A DNA stretch of 13,660 nucleotides. It comes from Kiloniellaceae bacterium (GTDB lineage: Bacteria > Pseudomonadota > Alphaproteobacteria > Kiloniellales > Kiloniellaceae). Positions 7,259-13,660 of this stretch are shown one piece after another. Position 1 is the first letter of the stretch. Every line of letters starts with the position of its first letter. The position numbers and the translations under genes were made by a program. The notes under the pieces were generated by a model. It saw nothing but the letters and a program-made list of their open reading frames with translations, made no database searches and was not told where the DNA came from. The stretch spans positions 1 through 13,660 of the forward strand of contig JANQKX010000439.1 in assembly GCA_028280915.1 (NCBI GenBank), read 5' to 3'.

Positions 7259-8215
7259 TCACTTCGGATGCAACAATCTGGGATTGGTCACGATGGACAA
7301 CACATCCGCCGTCAGGTTCAGCAAAATGTACGTTGCGGCAAAAATCATGCACGAGGCCTGCACCACCGGGATATCCCGTTTGGAGACCGAGTCCACCAGC
7401 AGCTGGCCCAGGCCCGGGTAAACAAACACCACCTCGACCACGACCACACCGACGATCAGATAGGCCAGGTTCAACACGATCACGTTGATGATCGGCGCCA
7501 GGGCATTGGGCAGCGCGTGGTGCACAATGATCCGGGACCGGCTGATGCCCTTCAAGTTGGCCATTTCGATATAAGGGCTCGCCAAAAGGTTAATGATCGC
7601 CGCCCGGGTCATGCGCATCATGTGGGCGATGACCACCAAGGTCAGCGTCAAGGCCGGCAGAGCCACCCGATAAACATGCTCGAAAAAGCCCATGTTCGGG
7701 TTCACGTTGGAAAGGCTTGGGAAAATGTTCCATTCCACCGCGAAGAACAGGATCAGGATGTAGGCCACGAAAAATTCGGGGAAGGAAATGGACGTCAAAG
7801 TAAAGACATTCACCATCCGGTCATAAAGGCTGTTGCGGTACAAGGCCGCCAAAACACCCAGGATCACCGCGATGGGCACCGAGATCACCGCCGCCACGAT
7901 GGCCAGGAAAATGGTGTTTGAAAAGCGCACCCCGACCAGTTCCGAAATCTCCCGGCCGTTGGCCAGGGATTTACCCAGGTCGCCTTGCAAGATCCCCAAG
8001 AGCCACTCGATATAGCGCTCGTGCATGGGCAGATCCAGCTTCAGCTCGCGGCGGAAAGCCGCCACGGTTTCCGGCGTCGCCGACTGACCCAAAATGGCTT
8101 CCGCCAAGTCGCCCGGGAGCAGTTCCACCCCCAGGAAAATGATCAGCGACACGACAAACAGCGTCAACAGGCCGAGCCCCAAGCGCTGAACTATCATCTT
8201 TATGATTTGAAACAT
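7259..8215 (-). CDS. ABC transporter permease, DppB-like
   Basis: 318 aa inner-membrane protein with the DppB pattern: a first membrane helix (~11-30), the periplasmic GDLAEAILGQSATPE stretch, and helices near 100-125, 140-160, 185-200, 243-265 and 288-305. The EAA loop is at ~216-240 (IEMANLKGISRSRIIVHHAL), followed by FVYPGLGQLLVDSV. It is the first gene of the minus-strand transporter operon. ATG 8215 has only a weak ribosome site. Such systems normally have a periplasmic substrate-binding protein gene just upstream; here a 733-bp gap is found instead, so the binding protein must be encoded elsewhere or has been lost. Confidence 0.93.
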   Translation of the reverse strand: MFQIIKMIVQRLGLGLLTLFVVSLIIFLGVELLPGDLAEAILGQSATPETVAAFRRELKLDLPMHERYIEWLLGILQGDLGKSLANGREISELVGVRFSNTIFLAIVAAVISVPIAVILGVLAALYRNSLYDRMVNVFTLTSISFPEFFVAYILILFFAVEWNIFPSLSNVNPNMGFFEHVYRVALPALTLTLVVIAHMMRMTRAAIINLLASPYIEMANLKGISRSRIIVHHALPNALAPIINVIVLNLAYLIVGVVVVEVVFVYPGLGQLLVDSVSKRDIPVVQASCMIFAATYILLNLTADVLSIVTNPRLLHPK

Positions 8216-8312
8216 ATCACTATCCAGAGTTGATCGTTTGTTTCGTCAGCAACACTCTTCATGCCCCCGGATCAGGACCCTTGGTCTCGACCCTTGGCCG
8301 GAAGAACGCATA

Positions 8313-8519
8313 TCAACACTTACCTCCCACCGGCCCGCACCTCCCACCGGACTGCGACCCGGTTGAGGTTTGTGACTTCCCCTCGGGGCAATTATCATTG
8401 AGGCAAATTGTCATCGGGGCTCTGAAACCTCCCGATCGTTGCCGACCGTTTGACACAGCGCCACCCTGCGATGAGCGTGGATTCGCCCGTCGCCCCATTA
8501 AAATTTCACTTGAAGCCAT
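8313..8519 (-). CDS. Possible small leader ORF, 68 aa
   Basis: ATG 8519 has GGGAGG 6 bp upstream and lies within the predicted 5' leader of the ABC operon. The product is Gly/Ser/Arg-rich with four cysteines in the C-terminal half (TICLNDNC, then GGRCGPVGGKC) and matches no family I know. Composition gives no strong coding signal, so it may be a chance frame. The ribosome site and position are the only arguments for a regulatory leader peptide. Confidence 0.2.
   Translation of the reverse strand: MASSEILMGRRANPRSSQGGAVSNGRQRSGGFRAPMTICLNDNCPEGKSQTSTGSQSGGRCGPVGGKC
8323..8350. repeat. Direct repeat of 11 bp, 17-bp period
   Basis: CCTCCCACCGG occurs at 8323-8333 and again at 8340-8350. Start-to-start spacing of 17 bp, about 110-135 bp upstream of the DppB-like gene, could suit a regulator binding direct repeats. 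It also falls inside the doubtful small leader ORF. Confidence 0.4.
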
Positions 8520-8609
8520 TCATAGCCTCCCGAACACCCGGCCGATTTAGGGTTTTCTGCCCCTTTAGTTTTATTCGGGCCGGTCCCTGCCTTTTTTACC
8601 TTACCTCCA

Positions 8610-8638
8610 CATATACAAAATTATCCATGCGGTGTCAC
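8610..8638 (-). promoter_or_regulatory. Candidate sigma70-like promoter of the ABC operon
   Basis: On the minus strand GTGACA (8638-8633; five of six consensus bases) and TATATG (8615-8610; four of six) are separated by 17 bp. It would give a leader of roughly 390 nt before the DppB-like ATG. Confidence 0.35.
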
Positions 8639-8866
8639 CCATTTAACTGTTCTCAAATGATGACGGGCCCGATTACTCATCTTTTCGTTGCCGCTAAAAT
8701 ATACGATTTTCGATCCTGCTAGCCTGATAGCAGCGTCGTCTTTGGTGATTGCGCCATTTCTTGGTGCCGAAAAACCAATACTCTGGCCCAGTCGCCGCCG
8801 TCACGATCCGAAATTCGGCCCTGCCCTCCCCCGCCTTGCCTTTACCTAGTCCTCCCCCCGGCCTGC

Positions 8867-8895
8867 AAAAAAACCTTCGCCAAGCTCAAAAGGTT
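8867..8895 (-). terminator. Intrinsic terminator of the YeeE-like gene
   Basis: On the minus strand AACCTT and AAGGTT pair around a 12-nt loop and run into a stretch of seven T. It lies about 55 bp past the stop of the YeeE-like gene. The stem is only 6 bp, but the T tract and position are right. Confidence 0.6.
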
Positions 8896-8948
8896 AACAG
8901 AGAGCGGCGCGTGGAGCGTGATTGTTTGAGATCGGAACTGTCGGTCCG

Positions 8949-10160
8949 TCATTTTAAGCCAAAAATAGGCCGGAACTTGAACCCGGCATAACTGCCCAGC
9001 AGGGCGGCGGCGAACCACAGCCAGCCGTGCAGACTGCCCGAGGCGATGCCGCTGAAATAGGCGCCGATATTGCAGCCGAAGGCCAAGCGGGCGCCGTATC
9101 CCATCAAAAGGCCGCCCAGAACCGCGGCCAAAAGGGACAGGAAGGGGAGGCGCCACAGGGGGTGAAATCGCCCGGCCAGCCCCGCCGCCAGCAAAGCACC
9201 GGCCATAATGCCGAAATTCATGACCGACGTGGTATTGGCAAAAACCGATCCTTCCAAAGCCTGCCGGGGAAAGGGCCATTGCCAAAAAGGCCAGGCGGCA
9301 ACATCCAAGCCGCCCGCCTGGGCCAGCTTGGCGCCCCAAAGAGTATAGCCGAAATTCACCGTCCAAGGGTGACCGGCGACAAGCAGGGTGCAGATGTTCA
9401 ACAAAGCCAAGCCCAGCGCGCCCGCCAAAAGGGGCCAAGGACCATGGATCCAACGGGCGCCCTGCCCGGACGCGGTCACGCGAAACAGGCTCTCTACCCG
9501 GCCGTGACGGGACTTTTCGATCCAGACAAAACAAAAGAACGCCAGGGCAAAAACGCCCAGTTGACCGGCGAGCGCCGGCAGCAGGCCCAGGGATTGCGGC
9601 AAGGAAACGACCCCCAGGCTGGGCTGGGCCAGCCACCAGGGCAAATGCAGGGAACCGAGCACCGAGCCCACCATGAAAAACACCAGGGTGATCACCATGC
9701 GCGTGGAACCGCCGCCTATCGTATAGAGTGTGCCGGAAGCGCAGGCGCCGGCCAGTTGCATACCCATGCCGAACAAAAAGGCGCCAAAAAGCACCGAAAC
9801 GCCGACCGGTGCCAGGGCGCCTCCCAAGGGCTGGCCAAAAGCCTCGCCCGCGGCCAAGAGCGGAAAAAAGACCGTGGTGGCCACCGCCAACATCACCATT
9901 TGCGCCCGAAGCCCCAGGCTGCGGCCATTCTGCAGCAGTTGGCGCCAACTGGCGGCAAAGCCGAAAGTGGTGTGATACAGCACCGCGCCCAAGGCCATAC
10001 CGATCACGTAAAGGCCGGCGATGCGCCCATCCTGTGCCAGCCACAAGGCCGCCCCGCCGGCGGCAAACAACAGCCCGCCGGCGGCCACGACCGGCCCATT
10101 GGGCACGCGCGGCGCGGCATCTTCCGTCGGGGGAACAGCCTGGGGGGCGGCGAGCGCCAT
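8949..10160 (-). CDS. YeeE/YedE family sulfur-compound (thiosulfate) transporter
   Basis: 403 aa from ATG 10160; a TTG at 10169 would add three residues. A polytopic inner-membrane protein with about ten hydrophobic segments. It has family signatures in two halves: an early FGFAASWRQLLQNGR stretch (~66-80), GMGMQLAGACASGTLY with Cys140 followed by GGGSTR, and GYGARLAFGCNIGAYFSG with Cys363 near the end. In the studied family member (thiosulfate transporter TsuA/YeeE) conserved cysteines on the transport path bind thiosulfate, so these are the likely working residues. It is a full-length two-half form, and no TusA/YeeD partner is seen beside it. A 17-bp-period direct repeat lies just upstream and a terminator just downstream, so it is probably its own transcription unit. 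Confidence 0.85.
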   Translation of the reverse strand: MALAAPQAVPPTEDAAPRVPNGPVVAAGGLLFAAGGAALWLAQDGRIAGLYVIGMALGAVLYHTTFGFAASWRQLLQNGRSLGLRAQMVMLAVATTVFFPLLAAGEAFGQPLGGALAPVGVSVLFGAFLFGMGMQLAGACASGTLYTIGGGSTRMVITLVFFMVGSVLGSLHLPWWLAQPSLGVVSLPQSLGLLPALAGQLGVFALAFFCFVWIEKSRHGRVESLFRVTASGQGARWIHGPWPLLAGALGLALLNICTLLVAGHPWTVNFGYTLWGAKLAQAGGLDVAAWPFWQWPFPRQALEGSVFANTTSVMNFGIMAGALLAAGLAGRFHPLWRLPFLSLLAAVLGGLLMGYGARLAFGCNIGAYFSGIASGSLHGWLWFAAALLGSYAGFKFRPIFGLK

Positions 10161-10192
10161 GGGGGACAAAGCCTTTCTTTTTCAATCACCTT

Positions 10193-10225
10193 CAGTTGCC
10201 TACATCAGGCAGTTGCTTACATCAG
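10193..10225. repeat. 16-bp tandem direct repeat upstream of the YeeE-like gene
   Basis: CAGTTGCCTACATCAG (10193-10208) and CAGTTGCTTACATCAG (10210-10225) differ at one base and are one base apart, a 17-bp period. They lie 33-65 bp upstream of the transporter ATG, where promoter elements and operators are expected, so a regulator binding site is plausible. Confidence 0.7.
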
Positions 10226-10294
10226 ACCTTGGCAACGCAACAGGCAAATCACCGCAAGACTTCGCGAGGCGCCCGAAACGCAACCGTCCGGCCG

Positions 10295-11002
10295 CTAAAA
10301 CAACTGGCCCTGTCGCGGCCCTTCGACCTCGGCCGGGGTCACCGGATCGATAAGGCCGGGTTCCTGATTGGCCACACGGTTCACCCGTCGGGAAACGGCA
10401 TAAAAGGTCAAGAGTTCCGGCCGCGCCGGCCCCAAGAGTGCCAAGAGTCCCGCCCCATCGGAGCGGGGGTCCAGCCAGGGGTCGAACTGGGCTTGATCCA
10501 GGATCACCGGCATGCGGTGATGAATGGCCGCCAAGGCCGCGTTGGCCTGGGTGGTGAGCAAGCAGCAGGTTTCCACCGCCGCGCCGCTTTCGGGGTCCCG
10601 CCAGGCCTCCCAGAGGCCCGCCATGGCAAAAACCCCGCCGTCCGCCCGGGTGATACGGAACGGCTGCTTGCCCGCCTTCGTGGTTTGCCATTCGTAATAG
10701 CCGTCCGCCGGCACCAGGCAGCGGCGCTTGGCGAAGGCCCCTCGAAACGAGGGCTTCTCGGCCACGGTTTCGGAGCGGGCGTTGATGAGGCGGCTGGCGA
10801 TACTGCGGTCCTTGGCCCAGGCGGGGATCAGCCCCCAGCGCAGCAGGACCAGGTGACGCCCGCCGTCCGGCCCCAAGCGCACCGCCGGCACCTCTTGGGT
10901 GGGGGCGATGTTGGTGCGCGGCGCCAGGTTCATGCGCTCGGGAAAATCAAAGACCTGCTGCACCCCTTGCAGAGGCGTGGTCAAGGTGTAGCGTCCGCAC
11001 AT
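10295..11002 (-). CDS. SRAP-family abasic-site crosslinking protein (YedK/HMCES)
   Basis: 235 aa, cytoplasmic. It begins MCGRYTL, so Cys2 becomes the N-terminal catalytic cysteine after Met removal; this residue forms a stable thiazolidine crosslink with abasic sites in single-stranded DNA. Other active-site features are present: INARSET with Asn75, GYYEW with Glu104, and HHRMP near His161/162. Length is typical. ATG 11002 has a good site (AAAGGA). The gene is on the same strand as the YeeE-like gene but 134 bp away. No alphaproteobacterial LexA box (GTTC-N7-GTTC) is seen in the upstream gap, so SOS control is not evident despite the family name. Confidence 0.95.
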   Translation of the reverse strand: MCGRYTLTTPLQGVQQVFDFPERMNLAPRTNIAPTQEVPAVRLGPDGGRHLVLLRWGLIPAWAKDRSIASRLINARSETVAEKPSFRGAFAKRRCLVPADGYYEWQTTKAGKQPFRITRADGGVFAMAGLWEAWRDPESGAAVETCCLLTTQANAALAAIHHRMPVILDQAQFDPWLDPRSDGAGLLALLGPARPELLTFYAVSRRVNRVANQEPGLIDPVTPAEVEGPRQGQLF

Positions 11003-11028
11003 ATCCCGTCCTTTGGCCCGGCAGCCCT

Positions 11029-11053
11029 CGCTAAATTGCCCTTACCGCTAAAT
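11029..11053. repeat. 8-bp direct repeat in the divergent promoter region
   Basis: CGCTAAAT at 11029-11036 and 11046-11053, a 17-bp period, lies between the divergent SRAP and demethylase genes, 27-51 bp upstream of the SRAP start. A possible operator. Eight bases repeated once is modest evidence. Confidence 0.3.
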
Positions 11054-11186
11054 CTTAAGTGAGGCTTGCTTTCCGAAACCGGAGCCCGTCTTATAACAGT
11101 CAAATGACAATAGCCTCGGGCGCCCATGACGCCAAGGCGAGACAAGGAACCGCGGCCCTACGCGGACGGATCGACAGGAAACCGCC

Positions 11187-13277
11187 ATGACATTGCAGAA
11201 CCAAAGCTCCCCTTCCCCCGCTCCGAACCGGAAAGACCCCCTGCTCCAGCCCTTCACCCTCAAGGGCCTGACCTTGCGCAACCGCATCATGAGCACCAGC
11301 CACGCACCCGGCTATGTGGTGGACGGCCGACCGCAGGAGCGCTATCGGCTCTATCACCGGGAAAAGGCCCGCGGCGGCCTGGCGCTGAGCAGTTTTGGCG
11401 GCTCCACCAACGTCGCACCCGATTCCCCTTCCGTCTTCGGCCAGATCAACGCGGGCGACGACGGCATCATCCCCCACTTCCAGGCCCTGGCCGACGCGGT
11501 GCACGGCGAAGGCGCGGCCATCTTCTGTCAGATCACGCACATGGGCCGGCGCACGGTGTGGAACAACGGGGACTGGCTGCCCGTGGTGGCCCCGTCCCGG
11601 GTGCGCGAGCCGGCCCACCGGGCTTTTCCGAAGGAAATGGACCAGGCCGACATCGACCGCATCACCCGCGCCTACGGCGATGCCGCCCGGCGCTGCCAGG
11701 AGGGCGGCCTGGACGGGGTCGAGGTCCTGTGCCACGGCCACTTGGTGGAGCAGTTCTGGTCACCGAAGACCAACAAACGCACGGACGGCTACGGCGGTGA
11801 CCTTAAAAACCGCATGCGCTTTTCCCTCGAGGTGCTACAGCAGGTGCGCGACGCGGTGGGGCCGGACTATATCGTCGGCGTGCGCATCGGCTCGGACAGT
11901 TTGGATCCGGAGGATCTAACCCTGGAGGATAACCTGGAGATCGCCGAGATCCTGGAGCAAACGGGTCTGGTGGACTTCATGAACCTGAACCGGGGCCACA
12001 TCGATTCCAACCGGGGCCTGGCCCACATGATGCCGGGCATGGCCGATCCCCTCGCCGTCCACCTGCAGACCGTGTGCCACTTCCGCAGTCATGTGAAGCT
12101 GCCCCTCTTCCATGCCTGCCGGGTCAACGACATGGCCACGGCCCGTTACGCGATCTCGGAAAATCTGGTGGACATGGTGGGCATGACCCGGGGCCACATG
12201 GCCGACCCCCACATCACCAACAAATTGGCCCGGGGGGAAGAGGACCGCATCCGCCCCTGCGTAGGGGCCGGGTACTGTATCGACCGCCTCTACGAGGCGG
12301 GCGAGGCCTTGTGCCTGCACAACGCCGCCACCGGGCGGGAAGCGACCATGCCCCATGTGATTCCCGCCGCGGACGGCCCGGCGAAAAAAGTGGTGGTCGT
12401 GGGCGGCGGACCCGCCGGCCTGGAAGCGGCGCGGGTTTCCGCAGAGCGCGGCCATGAGGTCATGCTTTTCGAGGCGACCAGTCAATTGGGCGGGCAACTG
12501 GCCCTGGCGGCCAAGGCGGGCTGGCGGGCCGATCTGATCAGCGTGGTGCGCTGGATGGAAAACGAATTGGACCACCTAGGTGTCACCGTTAAGACCAATG
12601 CCTACGCCGAAGCGGACGATGTTCTGGCCGAGCAGCCCGACGTGGTGGTCATCGCCACGGGCGGCACCCCGGACCCGATCCTGGAAGAGCGGGAAGACCT
12701 GGTGACCTCCACCTGGGACGTGCTGTCGGGCGCGGCCAGCATCAGCGGGTCGGTTTTGCTCTATGACGATCACGGGCAGCATCACGGCCCGTCCTGTGCC
12801 CAATTCCTGGCCGAACGGGGCTGCCAGGTGGAACTGGCCACGCCGGACCGCATGGCGGCGGCCGAGTTGGGGGCCATCAACTATCCCATCCACATGGAAA
12901 AGCTCTATGGCCTGGGCGTGAAGATGACGCCGGACCTGCGCCTGCGCGACGCCACCCGCAAGGGCAATCAAATCGAAGTCACCCTGGTCAACGAATACAG
13001 CGACCGGGCGGAAACCCGCCTTGTGGACCATTTGGTGGTGGAGCACGGCACCCTGCCCATGGAAGACCTTTACCACGACCTGCAGGCCCGCGCGGCCAAT
13101 CAGGGGCAGATCGACTATGACGCCCTGATCGCGGGCCGGCCGCAAAAGGCGGCGGCGGAGCTGGGCACGAACGGGGACGGGCAGCCCTTCGTGCTCTATC
13201 GGGTCGGCGACGCGGTTTCCAGCCGCAATGCCCACGCGGCCATTTACGATTCCTTGCGCCTATGTAAAGACCTCTAG
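11187..13277 (+). CDS. TMADH/OYE-family flavin-dependent N-demethylase (N-methylproline/dimethylglycine demethylase-like)
   Basis: 696 aa, cytoplasmic. Residues ~15-355 are an FMN-binding TIM barrel of the old yellow enzyme type, with HGHLVEQFWSP (His185), NKRTDGYGG and RIG. Next is a cluster-binding segment CVGAGYC (Cys358, Cys364) plus Cys376. From ~400 there is a dinucleotide-binding domain (VVVVGGGPAGLEAAR, then VVIATGG). This is the architecture of trimethylamine dehydrogenase, 2,4-dienoyl-CoA reductase, and DgcA/StcD demethylases of glycine or proline betaine breakdown. The ALCLHNAATGREATMPH stretch points to the demethylase branch. Compared with TMADH, the second cluster cysteine is Ala361 and the flavin-linking Cys30 equivalent is Ala40, so the FMN is probably not covalently bound. 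ATG 11187 follows AGGAAA by 7 bp; a TATAAC box at 11092 may be part of its promoter. The amidohydrolase starts 21 bp downstream. Confidence 0.88.
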   Translation: MTLQNQSSPSPAPNRKDPLLQPFTLKGLTLRNRIMSTSHAPGYVVDGRPQERYRLYHREKARGGLALSSFGGSTNVAPDSPSVFGQINAGDDGIIPHFQALADAVHGEGAAIFCQITHMGRRTVWNNGDWLPVVAPSRVREPAHRAFPKEMDQADIDRITRAYGDAARRCQEGGLDGVEVLCHGHLVEQFWSPKTNKRTDGYGGDLKNRMRFSLEVLQQVRDAVGPDYIVGVRIGSDSLDPEDLTLEDNLEIAEILEQTGLVDFMNLNRGHIDSNRGLAHMMPGMADPLAVHLQTVCHFRSHVKLPLFHACRVNDMATARYAISENLVDMVGMTRGHMADPHITNKLARGEEDRIRPCVGAGYCIDRLYEAGEALCLHNAATGREATMPHVIPAADGPAKKVVVVGGGPAGLEAARVSAERGHEVMLFEATSQLGGQLALAAKAGWRADLISVVRWMENELDHLGVTVKTNAYAEADDVLAEQPDVVVIATGGTPDPILEEREDLVTSTWDVLSGAASISGSVLLYDDHGQHHGPSCAQFLAERGCQVELATPDRMAAAELGAINYPIHMEKLYGLGVKMTPDLRLRDATRKGNQIEVTLVNEYSDRAETRLVDHLVVEHGTLPMEDLYHDLQARAANQGQIDYDALIAGRPQKAAAELGTNGDGQPFVLYRVGDAVSSRNAHAAIYDSLRLCKDL

Positions 13278-13298
13278 GACGATAGAGGAAGACGGACC

Positions 13299-13637
13299 AT
13301 GACAATGATCGACGGTGAGGCCGAGCCACTCAGCGAAAAGATGACGGCCTGGCGGCGGGACATTCACAAACATCCCGAGCTGGGTTTTGGCGAAATCAGA
13401 ACGGCCGGTAAGGTGGCCGATCTGCTGGACGATTTTGGGCTGGAGGTCCACCGGAACATCGGCCGCACCGGCGTTGTGGGTATCCTGCGACGGGGCCAGG
13501 GCAACCGGGCCATCGGCCTGCGCGCGGACATGGACGCCCTGCCCATCCAGGAAGCCAACGACTTCGCCCATCACTCGGCCAACGACTTCGCCCATCACTC
13601 GGTCAATGACCGCAGCCGTGGAAGACGCCGTCGTTGA
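13299..13637 (+). CDS. M20D amidohydrolase (hippurate hydrolase-like), N-terminal fragment, disrupted
   Basis: The first ~93 residues fit the M20D family (hippurate hydrolase, N-acyl amino acid amidohydrolase): WRRDIHKHPELGF at 18-30, TGVVGILRRG, then LRADMDALPIQEANDF. ATG 13299 has AGAGGAAG upstream and follows the demethylase by 21 bp, so the two are probably co-transcribed. After EANDFAHHS the frame enters a duplicated copy of ANDFAHHS, then an inverted segment giving an unrelated Arg-rich tail and a stop at 13637. The normal next element, the Cys-x-His metal site, is encoded on the opposite strand of the inverted copy. The genuine coding part therefore ends at about 13577-13605, and the tail is an artefact of the rearranged end. 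Full-length enzymes are near 390 aa. Confidence 0.75.
   Translation: MTMIDGEAEPLSEKMTAWRRDIHKHPELGFGEIRTAGKVADLLDDFGLEVHRNIGRTGVVGILRRGQGNRAIGLRADMDALPIQEANDFAHHSANDFAHHSVNDRSRGRRRR
13554..13601. repeat. Exact 24-bp tandem duplication inside the M20 gene
   Basis: The unit beginning GCCAACGACTTCG and ending CATCACTCG is present twice without change (13554-13577, 13578-13601). It is in frame and duplicates the residues ANDFAHHS. Two copies with no spacer rule out a CRISPR array. It touches the inverted repeat that ends the window. Confidence 0.9.
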
Positions 13638-13660
13638 CCGAGTGATGGGCGAAGTCGTTG
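13580..13660. repeat. 31-bp inverted repeat (fold-back) at the window end
   Basis: Arms 13580-13610 and 13630-13660 are reverse complements with one mismatch (T at 13607 where C is expected), around a 19-nt centre. Read on the minus strand from 13660, the right arm and centre give NDFAHHSVNDGVFHGCGH in the M20 frame, matching the family's expected continuation. The pattern is that of a strand switch in which the sequence copies itself backwards, as at chimeric read or contig ends. Confidence 0.85.

Larger units (their letters stand above)
8216..8948. other. Long intergenic leader upstream of the ABC transporter operon
   Basis: 733 bp without a convincing gene, noticeably richer in A+T than its surroundings, between the DppB-like start and the YeeE-like stop. 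It holds a terminator for the YeeE-like gene (8867-8895), a candidate promoter (8610-8638), a 6-bp hairpin (CTGCTA/TAGCAG, 8716-8733), and several short direct repeats: GACCCTTGG at 8276 and 8289, CCTCCCACCGG at 8323 and 8340, and a looser GGCAA-type pair at 8387 and 8402. I see no remnant of a substrate-binding protein and no riboswitch I can name. Confidence 0.6.

Noticed and set aside
8386..8416. Fur-box-like sequence in the ABC leader
   Set aside because: ATTATCATTG and ATTGTCATC resemble parts of a Fur site, but the inverted symmetry is poor and no iron gene is nearby.
8230..8722. Plus-strand frames in the long intergenic leader
   Set aside because: Short, no good ribosome sites, no recognisable domains; their composition resembles translated non-coding DNA.
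8842..10185. 447-codon minus-strand frame overlapping the YeeE-like gene
   Set aside because: It is another frame of the same strand with Gly/Arg-rich composition; only the 8949-10160 frame shows YeeE motifs and membrane helices.
9728..11062. 444-codon plus-strand frame over the YeeE-like and SRAP genes
   Set aside because: The product is low-complexity and Arg/Pro-rich, and the opposite strand carries two well-supported genes in the same interval.
11003..11186. LexA (SOS) box upstream of the SRAP gene
   Set aside because: No GTTC-N7-GTTC or GAAC-N7-GAAC pattern is present in the gap.
13554..13660. Possible CRISPR array or transposon end
   Set aside because: Two direct copies have no spacer between them, the third is inverted, and all are explained by the M20 coding sequence being duplicated and folded back.

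Overview
The window is GC-rich bacterial DNA, most likely from an alphaproteobacterium of the Rhodospirillales/Rhodobacterales type. This is an inference from gene families: a corrinoid methyltransfer pair, a GlxA/GbdR-type regulator, a TMADH-like demethylase and an M20D amidohydrolase. There is no rRNA, tRNA or marker gene to confirm it. The right-hand end looks like the damaged end of a contig.

Left block, + strand (1-2899): the 3' end of a methyltetrahydrofolate:corrinoid methyltransferase, a RACE-type ferredoxin/ASKHA protein that would reactivate the corrinoid protein, and an HD-domain protein whose metal ligands match the PhnZ/TmpB diiron oxygenases. A GlxA/GbdR-like AraC-family regulator follows in convergent orientation (2961-3974, - strand). 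The substrate-specific methyltransferase and corrinoid protein are not in the window and would be expected to the left.

Middle block, - strand (4165-8215): a peptide/nickel-type ABC transporter with two permeases and a fused double ATPase, ending in a strong intrinsic terminator, then a small secreted Rap1a/Tai-like protein. No substrate-binding protein is present. Instead a 733-bp non-genic leader lies upstream of the first permease (8216-8948), with a candidate promoter and short direct repeats.

Right block: a YeeE/YedE sulfur-compound transporter (- strand), an SRAP/YedK DNA-protein crosslink protein (- strand), then a divergent + strand pair: a TMADH/N-methylproline-demethylase-like flavoprotein and the start of an M20D (hippurate hydrolase-like) amidohydrolase.

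The likely theme is uptake and stepwise demethylation of methylated amines or betaines: a corrinoid route on the left, a flavin route on the right, an importer between them, and a regulator of the betaine-sensing family. The substrate is not shown by the sequence.

The M20 gene is disrupted in the last ~107 bases by a 24-bp tandem duplication followed by a 31-bp inverted copy. Read on the minus strand, the inverted copy encodes the expected continuation of M20 (its Cys-Gly-His metal site). A fold-back chimera or misassembly is therefore more likely than a new genetic element.
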